This document shows, piece by piece, positions 54,861 through 64,000 of a stretch of DNA of 64,000 nucleotides. Below the pieces are notes generated by a model. That model had not been told where the DNA came from, searched no databases, and worked only from the letters and a program-made list of their open reading frames with translations. Within the stretch, counting starts at the first letter, position 1, and every line of letters begins with the position of its first letter. Position numbers and translations under genes: made by a program. The DNA comes from Solen grandis (taxonomy: Eukaryota; Mollusca; Bivalvia; Adapedonta; Solenidae), in NCBI GenBank assembly GCA_021229015.1, contig CM037777.1:29639496-29703495 (forward strand). Reading direction: 5' to 3'.

Positions 54861-57800
54861 GTAATATTGTTCCGTCTACTGCAGAATTTTAGTTGTAGCT
54901 GTTATACTGTATTATTCCCCTGAATTAAGTTTATTACATAAACTTGGGATGGGTGCAAACCTAGTATAAAAGAGCTGTAATTGAATGGAAGAACACCCTG
55001 TTATAAGAATAATTATTAAGATTTGTTAATGATAAACTCATCAAGATTTACCAGTGATTTTTCAGCTTTCCATGGTTGTATTTGTATGTAGGCATCCTCC
55101 CTTTAAATTCATGCAGTTTCCTCAAATTGCTATTTACCCAGGATTTCTTCCCAATCTAGAGTACAACGTATTAAGCCCCCTTTCCAAATTTGAAAAAGAT
55201 CTCATTACCAAAGATTGTTTGCCAAAAAAAAAAATGATCAGAAAGCTTGTTGATAATTTATAATATGTTCTTTATTTTATTCAATAATTTGCTGTAATTT
55301 TTTGACTATTTTTTCCTAATTTCTAACATGTTGCTCAGAAATTCACTGTAAAAAGAGCAAGATTCTATATGTCAAGCAACTTGAAAATAAATGCATCGCA
55401 AATAACCTCAAATTTCTAAATACAATTATTTATGATTTCAATGATGTCAATGATGTCAGACTGACATCACTTCAAAGTTTGTTGTGTAATAGACCTTCAA
55501 TTCTTGTTGGATTTGTCTTGAAATTTTCGCAGATTATGTCAGATGTAGAAGTTCACCTTGGCTTCAATTCCAATTCAAATAGATTGAAGACGATCATGCA
55601 GTTTTTCATTTTTTAAAATGTTCAGAATTTCTTGAGTCTTTGTTTATTGATAGTGTATTATCTGATCTACTAAAATATAAAATAAAGACAGGTGGTCAAC
55701 AGCCTCAGAAAAAAATGAATGGGATGAAATTCACCGATAAAATCTAAGTATATTCTTTTTCTTCAAGTAATTATATTTATAAGTGAATGTTGTTATAATA
55801 TTGGTGAAACACCAAATTTAATGAAACAAACTGAATTAAAGGTTTGTTAAGTATCCATCTATTATCATAGATACCCTTAATTATGGCTAAACCAAAGCTT
55901 TATTGAAAAAAAAAAGGAACAAAAACAGTATTTGTTTTAGACTTTAAATTTCTAATTTCAAAACATTCAATTTTCTCATTTTTAGCTCACCTTGAGCACA
56001 ATATACTATTGTGATTGACTTGTCTGGCGTTTCGTGCGTTGCGTCCGCGTAACAGTTGCCTTTAAACAACATCTTCTCTGAAACACTGGGTCAGATTGAA
56101 TAAACTTACATCTGATGTTCTTGCTTGAGCTCTATCAAAGTTATTCAAATGGTTACCAGTCATTGTATTCTGGGTCACAGGGCTTAAAATAATATTTATA
56201 AGTGAAATCTTAAAAAAAAATCTTTATTGCAACCTCAAGGCCTAGAGCTTAGATATTGGTGTGTGGCATTGTCTAGTCTCTACAAAGTTAGTTCAAATCA
56301 AGACCCTGGGGTCAAAATCAGCCCCGCCACAGGGGTCACTTGATTTTTCATAGACTTTGTATACATAGGAAAACAGAGAAAAAATCTTCTTGTCAAAAAC
56401 CACAAGGCCTGGAGTTTAGATATTTGGTGTGTTACATGGCCTAGTAGACCTCTACTAAGTTTGTTAAATTTTGGCCCTGAGGTCAAAATTGGCCCCGCCC
56501 CGGTGGTCACTTGATTTTACATAGACTTTAATATAGGAAAAACTAGAAAAATCTTCTGGTCAGAAATCATTAGGCCTGTTGTTTAGATATTTAGTGTGTA
56601 ACATGGTTTTGTGAACCTCTACCAACTTTTTACAAATCATGTCTTTGGGGTCAAAATTTGCCCCGCCCTAGGGGTCACTTGGTTTTGCATAGACATAATA
56701 AGAAAGTATTTTTTGAGAATCACTTGATTTTATAGACTTATTAGAGCTATGATCTTAAAAATTTGGATGGCAGGTACATTTTTTTGTGGAATTTAGATAC
56801 TTCTGCATAGTTTGTGTAATCAGTATGACTCATAATACTGTAATATGCAATAAAGGCAATGTTTCTCAGGTAAGAGATTCAGGGCCCTTTAAAATGTTTC
56901 AATGAATACTATATAGGTACTTATTTTTAAGATTAACACTTAAAAAATAATAGGTCACCAGGCTTATTCTTTAAGAAAATACTTTTAAGTTTGAGGGCTG
57001 GAAATTTACTATGGGGAAATTTGACTTAGGAGTATATAAATATTTATTTATATAAATATTTATAGGCATGTTGACCTGCTACTGTACTGAAATACCAAAT
57101 ACTGTGCATATTTCACTCAGGAATGACACATAATTGTGCACTGCAGATTCTGCACTTTTAAGTGCATAATGACAGTTTTCATGATAAATATATACAGTAC
57201 AGTAGATAACTATGGCTATCTATCCTAAAACCGCTTTAAATTTGCAGTTGATAATAGTTGAAGTTCTAGCGTCATGAATTTTGAGTCATTCCTGATAGAT
57301 TTTTCTGAATTAACATTCTTAAAACTGAAGTGGTGCATACTACAAGGAATAATTGCTTTGTCAGGTGATTATGATGTCACGAATATTAAAGCAATAATTA
57401 TTAAAAGATTCATATTAAATTGGCCATTTGATGTATGATCTTTACATTGCACAAATGCCGTAGCTCAGGATGTGAAAAAAGACCTAAAAATTTCAAGGTG
57501 ATTATAACCCTGATGTGTTAAAAACATTAATGTAGACATCATACGTGCCCAGTGGTTACTTTATATTTCTTTGCATCTTGCATCATAAATCTACATTTAA
57601 AATACTGTATACCGGGCTATTTCTGCGGATGTAATGTTCTGTGGTTTTGTCATAAAAATGGGTTATTTATTTTCTACGGATTATTTTTCTGCGATTTTGG
57701 AATTATTTATTTCTGGGCTTACTTACCTTGCTTTTAAAGCAAGCATATTATTATATCTTATTCTAAGTATGTAAGTAATTACTCTCACGGGAGATCACTC

Positions 57801-58189
57801 TGTAGGACATCTCACATACTCTGTCATCAACCATACAGTACACTATTGAAAAGCTTAGTAACAGATTTATTTTGAATTTGTTTCTTTTATAGCTTTTGCT
57901 TCATTTTTGAAAAAGGTACTTGGCATTCAATAGCAGTAAGAAAAAGTGTGATGAAATTCTTAAGTATATGTGTATGATTGAAAAGAATCAAGCATTAAAG
58001 CTTCAATAATTAAGCATCAACATGTGATATTTTTCTAAAATGATAGATTCAAACCATTTAAAGCTGTTTTGTTTGTAAATTCAATAAACAACCATCTTGT
58101 TTTAAATTGAGATAATGGTAAACATACCTTTTAGAAGTATTAACAATTTTGTAAGAAGCTACAAATTGATTTTCATATCATCTGTACAG
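54861..58189 (+). other. SHPK intron 1
   Basis: It contains a dispersed repeat opening TAGCTCACCTTGAGCACAA (55984). Three tandem units of ~170 bp follow (56300-56700; each with GGTCAAAAT, GCCCCGCC, GGTCACTTGATTTT). The repeat shared with 26935 lies at about 57175. No additional exon was recognised. Confidence 0.6.
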
Positions 58190-58365
58190 CTTGAAGGAGG
58201 CTGGTTTTCCTGTCCACATGCTACCTGTTGTAGTCGAGTCGGGAGCCAAAGTGGGGGAACTGTGCCAAACATTTTATGGAGTCCCTGCTGGCACGCCTGT
58301 CTTGGTTGCCCATGGAGACCTGCAATGCTCTTATAAGTCTTCTGTCAGAGAAAAAACAGATGCTG
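58190..58365 (+). CDS. SHPK: Sedoheptulokinase, second coding exon
   Basis: The acceptor is CTGTACAG and the exon starts at C 58190. That base completes an Ile codon split with the preceding exon. Residues read LKEAGFPVHMLPVV, GVPAGTPVLVAHGDLQCS and SSVREKTDA. They align block by block with the vertebrate enzyme region GFPVHLLPDI...GDLQAS...QRTDA (family knowledge). The GDLQ motif marks the junction between the two FGGY lobes. The donor GTATGT at 58366 is consensus. The frame is intact. Confidence 0.93.
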
Positions 58366-58883
58366 GTATGTTCACCCTCAACTGTTTTGCTTTGTCTTTA
58401 GTGTTTAACATGCTATAAACACCAATGCCAATACATTTTTATGTCCCCACCACTTATGTGGAGGGGGGAGGGCATATAGATTTGTCTTTGTCCGTCTGTA
58501 CGTACGTATGTACGTACGTCTGTCCTGAAAGTTTGTCCGGAGCATAACTCAAAACCTATAAGAGGTATCAACTTGAAACTTAATAGCTACATAGAGCTTG
58601 ATGAAGAAAAGTGCAGTGCTCTATTTTGCATGATTTAGAAGTTATTGCCCTTTGTTATTTTTCATACTTAAATTTTGTCCGGAGCATAACTCAAAGGCTA
58701 AAAGAGGTATCAACATGAAACTTCATAAGTAGATAGAGCTCAATAAAGAGAAATGCAGTGCACAAGAACCAAAACTCTATTTTGTATGATTTAGGAGTTA
58801 TTACCCTTTGTTATTTTTCATACTTAAATTTTGTCCGGAGCATAGCTCAAAACCTATAAGAGGTATCAACATGGAACTTCATA

Positions 58884-59165
58884 GCCTGCCTCTGGAGCGG
58901 GAGGTTGTGGGTTCGATCCCAGGCCTTGACATACCAAAGTCGATAAAAATGGTACTGGTATAGCTCCCTTGCTTGGCGCTCAGTATAAGGGTGGTTCCAT
59001 TACTGGTTGGCCCAGTGTCAGGATAATGTGACTGGATGTGGTATCATGCCACATGTCTATGGCGTGATATTGCAGTGTGGCAGCACTATATCTGTCTCAA
59101 GTAGACATCGTCTCCAAATGACTGAAATACTGTCGGTGGTACATTAAATGCAACAACAAAGAAAC
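58884..59165 (+). mobile_element. SINE family B, 5'-truncated, in SHPK intron
   Basis: It starts within the tRNA head (CTGCCTCTGGAGCGGGAGGT) and keeps box B GGGTTCGATCCC. It runs through the body to GACTGAAATACTGTCGGTGG and a CAACAACAAAGAAAC tail. It is inserted in the dispersed repeat block at 58438-58880. Confidence 0.9.
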
Positions 59166-59339
59166 ATTTCAGATTTGTGACAAAGCACTTAGGTGGGGGC
59201 ATTCGTGTCCTATGGACACAATTGTATTTAATATTTAGATTGTCAATGTCGGCAACATTGGTTAATTTGCACGCACAGTGTTCTGACCTTGGAATAATTT
59301 TACAGTGTGAGTTATCTTAGGTTAATATTAAAGTTGGTG

Positions 59340-59655
59340 ATAATCATCTTCAATATTGCAGTGATGATCATCATGGGTAATATCACAGTGATGATAATCA
59401 TGGGTAATATCACAGTGATGATCATCATGGGTATTAATATCACAGTGATGATCATCTTGGGTAATATCACAGTGATGATTATCATGGGTAATATCACAGT
59501 GATGGTCATCATGGTATTAATATCACAGTGATGATCGTCATGGGTATTAATATCACAGTGATGATCATCTTGGGTAATATCACAGTGATGATCATCTTGG
59601 TAATATCACAGTGATGATCATCATGGGTATTAATATCACAGTGATGATCATCATG
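59340..59655. repeat. 27-30-bp minisatellite, about 11 copies
   Basis: Unit ATCACAGTGATGATCATCAT + GGGTAAT recurs, with longer variants GGGTATTAAT. The GATGATCATC core is palindromic. Frames on both strands across it are repeat artefacts. Confidence 0.95.
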
Positions 59656-59879
59656 CAGAGTTCATTCTAGGATTGCCACAGTAGGGGCCACTGGCCCATG
59701 CCATCTCTGAAAAGGGGCCACATGAGTTTGTAACGGGTCATACTATTGCTTATGGTAATCGAAACAAGAAAGAATGTACTTACAGTTAGTTTGTGTGTGT
59801 CTCTTCTGTTTTAAGGCAGGTATGACATTGTGGGTACAGGAACACTGCTTACAGATGAGATTACTAACTTTAGACAACT

Positions 59880-61645
59880 CTTACGCAATTTTACAGTGCT
59901 AATAATCCTTACACAATTTTACAGTTCTAATAATCCTTACCTAATTTACAGAAGTAATAATCTTTTGTAATTTTTCAGTAGTAATAAACCTTACGTAATT
60001 TTACAGTAGTAATAATTCTTATGTAGTTTTACAGTAGTAATAACTTATAAATTCTTATGAAATTTTACAGTAGTACTAATTCTTACATAATTTTACAGTA
60101 GTAATAATTCTTATGTAATTTTACAGTAGTAATAATCCTTACGTAAAAAAATTAACGTAATTTGATAGTAATAATAATCCTTACGTAATTTTACAGTGGT
60201 AATAATTCTTATGTAATTTTACAGTAATAAATAATTACAGTAGTAATAACCCTTACATAATTTTACAGTAGTAATAAACCTTATGTAATTTTACAGTAGT
60301 AATAATTCTTATGTAATTATACAGTAGTAATAAACCTTACATAATTTTACAGTAGTAATAATTTTTATGTAATTTTACAGTAGTAATATCCCTTACATAA
60401 TTTTACAGTAGTAATAATCCTTACGTAATTATACAGTAGTAATAATCCTTACTTAATTTTACAGTAGTAATAATTCTTATGTAATTTTACAGTAGTAATA
60501 AACCTTACATAATTTTACAGTAGTAATAATTCTTATGTAATTTTACGTTAGTAATAACCCTTACATAATTTTACAGTAGTAATAATTCTTACGTAATTTT
60601 ACAGTAGTAATAATTCTTACGTAATTTTACAGTAGTAATAATTCTTATGTAATTTTACAGTAGTAATAAGTCTTATGTAATTATACAGTAGTTATAAACC
60701 TTACATAATTTTACAGTAGTAATAATTCTTATGTAAATTTACGTTAGTAATAACCCTTACATAATTTTACAGTAGTAATAATTCTCATGTAATTTTACAG
60801 TAGTAATAATTCTTACCTAATTTAAGAGTGTTAATAATCCTTACGCAATTTTACAGTGCTAATAATTCTTACGCAATTTTACAGTGCTAATAAACCTTAC
60901 GTAATTTTACAGTAGTAATAATTCTTATGTAATTTTACAGTAGTAATAACCCTTACGTAATTCTACAGTAGTAATAAACCTTACGTAATTTTACAGTAGT
61001 GATAAACCTTACGTAATTCTACAGTAGTAATAAACCTTATGTAATTTTACAGTAGTAATAATTCTTATGTAATTTTACAGTAGTAATAATCCTTATGTAA
61101 TTTTACAGTCGAAATAAACCTTACGTAATTTTACAGTAGTAATAAACCTTACATAATTTTACAGTAGTGATAAACCTTACGTAATTTTACAGTTGTAATA
61201 AACCTTATGTAATTTTACAGTAGTAATCATTCTTATGTAATTTTACAGTAGTAATAAACCTTACATAATTTTACAGTAGTAATAAACCTTACGTAATTCT
61301 ACAGTAGTAATAATTCTTATGTAATTTTACAGTAGTAATAATTCTTATGTAATTTTACAGTAGTAATAATTCTTATGTAATTTTACAGTAGTAATAAACC
61401 TTATGTAATTTTACAGTAGTAATAATTCTTATGTAATTTTACAGTAGTAATAAACCTTACATAATTTTACAGTAGTAATAAACCTTACGTAGTTCTACAG
61501 TAGTAATAAACCTTACGTAATTTTACAGTAGTAATAATTCTTATGTAATTTTACAGTAGTAATAAACCTTACATAATTTTACAGTAGTAATAAACCTTTC
61601 ATAATTTTACAGTCGAAATAAACCTTACGTAATTTTACAGTTGTA
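59880..61645. repeat. 28-bp minisatellite, about 60 copies
   Basis: Unit TTTTACAGTAGTAATAAACC + TTACGTAA (variants AATTCTTATGTAA). The period is 28 bp over 1.76 kb. Every unit contains the acceptor-like TTTTACAG and a donor-like GTAATT 16 bp later. The copies are least regular at both edges. Confidence 0.95.
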
Positions 61646-61659
61646 ATAATCTTTGTGTT

Positions 61660-62573
61660 ATTATGGCCCCCCCCCCCCACCCATATTTATATAGGGGAGA
61701 CATTTTTTTGTTAGAGTTGTCTGTGTGTCACACTTTTTGTATGTAACATAACTTAAAAATTATAAGAAACTTCACAGGTTGATAGATCTTGCAATGAAGT
61801 GTCATACACAAGAACCATCTTTGCACATAATATTTTTAGAGTTATTGCCCTTTGATAAATTTCATACTTAATTAGTCTGGTAAAACCATTTGGGGACTAT
61901 TGGTTTGCACGCGTTCATCCATCTGTCTGTTATCCCATTCCGTATTCCTGTCCTCTCCATAACTCAGACATCTATAGATGGATTTCAATAAAACATTACA
62001 GAAGTGTTCCTTATAACATAAGGGATCAACAATTTGAATGCTTTACAGAAGTGTTCCTTATAACATAAGGGATCAACAATTTGAATGCTTGAAAGGTCAA
62101 GGTCATGGGAGTTTTTAGAAATTGACTTTGGTGTTCATAGGCTACATCTATGTGATGAGAGGAAGTGTCACACACAAGGTCCATGACACTTGGCAGAGCT
62201 TGATCAATAATGTCAGCCCTTTATCTCTTTAACTTTTTACCCAATGAATACTTATTAAGTAATTCAAGATTCAATGAGTATTAAACAACATGAATTTAAA
62301 CATTGGGATTTTTGGCATGAAGTCGAATCAGCCATATATTCAATTACTGCAAACATCTTTAAACATTATGTACACTAGCCAAACAGGACTTACCTGTTGC
62401 CTGTCATCCTGGTTATTCTTTTACATGTGAAAAATAACAATATATTTCTGTTTAAAATCACTGTTTGCAAAAGGGAGCTAGTGTTTTGGTAACTTAAATC
62501 ATGGTAGATCTACTACATTTTCAAAGCAAATAAAGCATACCCTGATGAGAAGACTCTTGTAATGTGTGCCTCA

Positions 62574-62604
<31 letters not shown>

Positions 62605-62857
62605 GGGGGGGAGGGGAGACATCAGTTTTGTATGAAAACAAATCTCTAGTGTTACGGTGGTGAAAATATTTGGTGAAATTAGTGATGATTCTTTTACAGT
62701 TTATGATCTGGTGAAATTAGTGATGATTCTTTTGCAGTTTATGATCATTGCTTAGTTTTGAAGGGGGATGATAATCCACAGTTATTTTACAGTTGGGATA
62801 CTCTTTATGAATAGGGTAATGTTGGATAAATGATAGTGATTATGATTATGTTTTCAG
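61660..62857. other. Repeat-derived end of SHPK intron 2
   Basis: A scrap of the GTTATGCTCCGGAC family (61665-61870, inverted) and a 51-bp direct duplication (GAAGTGTTCCTTATAACATA at 61990 and 62047) lie here. GT/GA microsatellites occur at 62576-62616. A 45-bp direct duplication (GTGAAATTAGTGATGATTCT at 62673 and 62711) lies just before the third coding exon. Confidence 0.7.
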
Positions 62858-63058
62858 TGATGAATATAAGCACATCCAGTCAGCTGTGTTACCCAGTGTT
62901 GTGTTCTGGATTTGTCCCTTCCCGTAGTGAAGCCCCATGCCCAGTGAGTTACTTCCCTTGTTTTGATGGAACCTACTTAGCTGTGGCTGCAAGTCTCAAT
63001 GGTGGAAACACACTGACCTCGTTTGTCAACATGCTGCGTGAATGGTTCACAGTATTTG
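62858..63058 (+). CDS. SHPK: Sedoheptulokinase, third coding exon
   Basis: After acceptor GTTTTCAG the exon starts TGATGAATATAAGC. Its first two bases complete a Val codon with the previous exon (TDA-V-MNISTSSQL). Residues continue VSYFPCFDGTYLAVAASLNG and GNTLTSFVNMLREW. This matches the vertebrate stretch NISTS...VAYFPYFNRTYLGVAASLNGGN, the nucleotide-binding C-lobe. The donor GTAAGA follows at 63059. The remaining C-terminal half (roughly 200 residues in the family) lies beyond the window. Confidence 0.93.
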
Positions 63059-63171
63059 GTAAGATCATAATAAAGCCATCATTGAAATACATTTTTTTTG
63101 CAGTAACCTGACATGCACATGAGAAATAATCCAACTCAATTTTTTTTACCTCTCACCTTAAATATCTTTGA

Positions 63172-64000
63172 GCTCACCAGAGCACAAGTGTTGAAGGTGA
63201 AGTGTTATGATCACTCTGCGTCCGTGTCAACAAATTCCTTTAAATGATATATCCACTGAAACTGCTGGGTAGAAATTGATGAAACTTGGCATGAATGAAC
63301 CTTGGGTGGCCAATCACAAAAGTTGCTAATAAAAACAAACAACATGATCCTGCTGAACTCTGGTTGTCAATAGAATAGAATAGAATTTAAAATACTTTGA
63401 AAATCATCTCCTCTGAAACTAAAGGTCAGAATTCAATTTCCTTATGTACAAATGGTCTCCTTATAGTCAACTACCATAATTTCTGAAGTAAAATTGATCC
63501 AATGAAAAATGAGCGCCTCATATGGTCCAGCAATGTTACACTTTTGGACTTTGACCTTGACTTTTGAACTTTGACCTGTATTTAAAATGTTTAACAAAAA
63601 AATGTAAACGTTGGCCATAACTTCTTTACTATTTGACATACAACTTTTATTTTTGGTATGCATATTCATTTTTGCAAGGGCTATTCAGATATACCTTTAT
63701 ATTTTATCTATCGACCTTGACCTTTGACCTATTTTTGCTGTAGCTTCTGAAAACTTTAAATACCTGTCATTTCAGAACTGTTACCAATAGGGCACTGATA
63801 TTTCACATGTGAATTCCTTGTCACAAGACCTTTCCTTCAATTTTACACTTTTATCCTTTTGACCTTTGATCTTTGACGAATTTTTGAAATGTTTAACAAA
63901 AAACTTATGTTGGCCATAACTTTTTACTATTTGACATGCAGCTTTTATTTTTGGTATGTATATTCATCTTTGCAAGGGCTATTCAGATATACCTTAATAT
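63172..64000. repeat. SHPK intron 3 with dispersed repeats
   Basis: It opens with GAGCTCACCAGAGCACAAG, related to 55984. It then carries two copies, about 300 bp apart (63605-63700 and 63910-64000), of TTGGCCATAACTT, TTTTATTTTTGGTATG and GGGCTATTCAGATATACC, separated by TTTGACCTTTGA motifs. No exon was recognised before the edge. Confidence 0.7.

Larger units (their letters stand above)
58366..62857 (+). other. SHPK intron 2
   Basis: This 4.5-kb intron is mostly repeats: the GTTATGCTCCGGAC family inverted (58438-58880), SINE B (58884-59165), a 27-30-bp minisatellite (59340-59655) and a 28-bp minisatellite (59880-61645). Shorter repeat scraps follow, up to the acceptor TTTTCAG at 62851-62857. 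Confidence 0.85.

Noticed and set aside
59880..61645. CRISPR-like array of 28-bp repeats
   Set aside because: Units are directly adjacent with no spacers, the DNA is eukaryotic and intronic, so it is a minisatellite.

Overview
The window is eukaryotic nuclear DNA. It is AT-rich, with spliced genes, long introns, tRNA-derived SINEs and many metazoan retroelement and DNA-transposon remnants, plus one 100-N assembly gap (25485-25584). The mix of elements (DIRS-like, Penelope-like, L1/Tx1-like and RNase H-bearing LINEs, hAT/BED, two tRNA SINE families sharing a 3' tail) suggests a marine invertebrate, most likely a bivalve mollusc. The taxon is an inference, not something read directly.

Host genes are sparse. 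The 5' coding part of a sedoheptulokinase gene (SHPK) lies on the + strand at 54279-63058 in three coding exons and runs out of the window. Its first coding exon carries frame disruptions. A single exon on the - strand (28109-28186), with a TATA box and a consensus splice donor, encodes the N-terminus and first membrane helix of an SLC5-type sodium/solute symporter. A 219-codon - strand open frame (23207-23866) encodes an unrecognised Ser-rich protein with a possible N-myristoylation signal.

Layout: 1-1700 holds a LINE scrap, a small MITE and repeats. 1737-8532 is an hAT element with matching TIRs and a 7/8-bp TSD, carrying a broken BED/hAT transposase, two SINEs and a 43-bp minisatellite. 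8706-14148 is a large interrupted palindrome of ~150-bp satellite units, with an L1/Tx1-like LINE in its left arm. 15560-17830 holds two DIRS-like remnants in opposite orientation. 18-23 kb holds SINEs and MITEs. 25.6-28.1 kb holds tandem repeats and a Penelope-like remnant with a hammerhead-ribozyme core. 30.5-31.9 kb is a decayed LINE. 32754-35701 is a 97-bp TIR pair enclosing a miniature LTR retrotransposon (LTRs, tRNA-Leu PBS, PPT, no gag-pol). 36-38.5 kb is an RNase H-type LINE fossil. 39.95-40.16 kb holds two tRNA-like modules flanking a tRNA-Lys-type primer-binding site. 43.6-51.5 kb is bounded by inverted termini and an 11-bp direct repeat. 51550-52775 is a TIR element with a 6-bp TSD. 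54-64 kb is SHPK, whose second intron holds long 27- and 28-bp minisatellites with splice-site-like motifs in every unit.

There is no operon-like organisation. The window is mostly a record of nested transposition around three gene fragments. No CRISPR, rRNA or intact cellular tRNA gene is supported.
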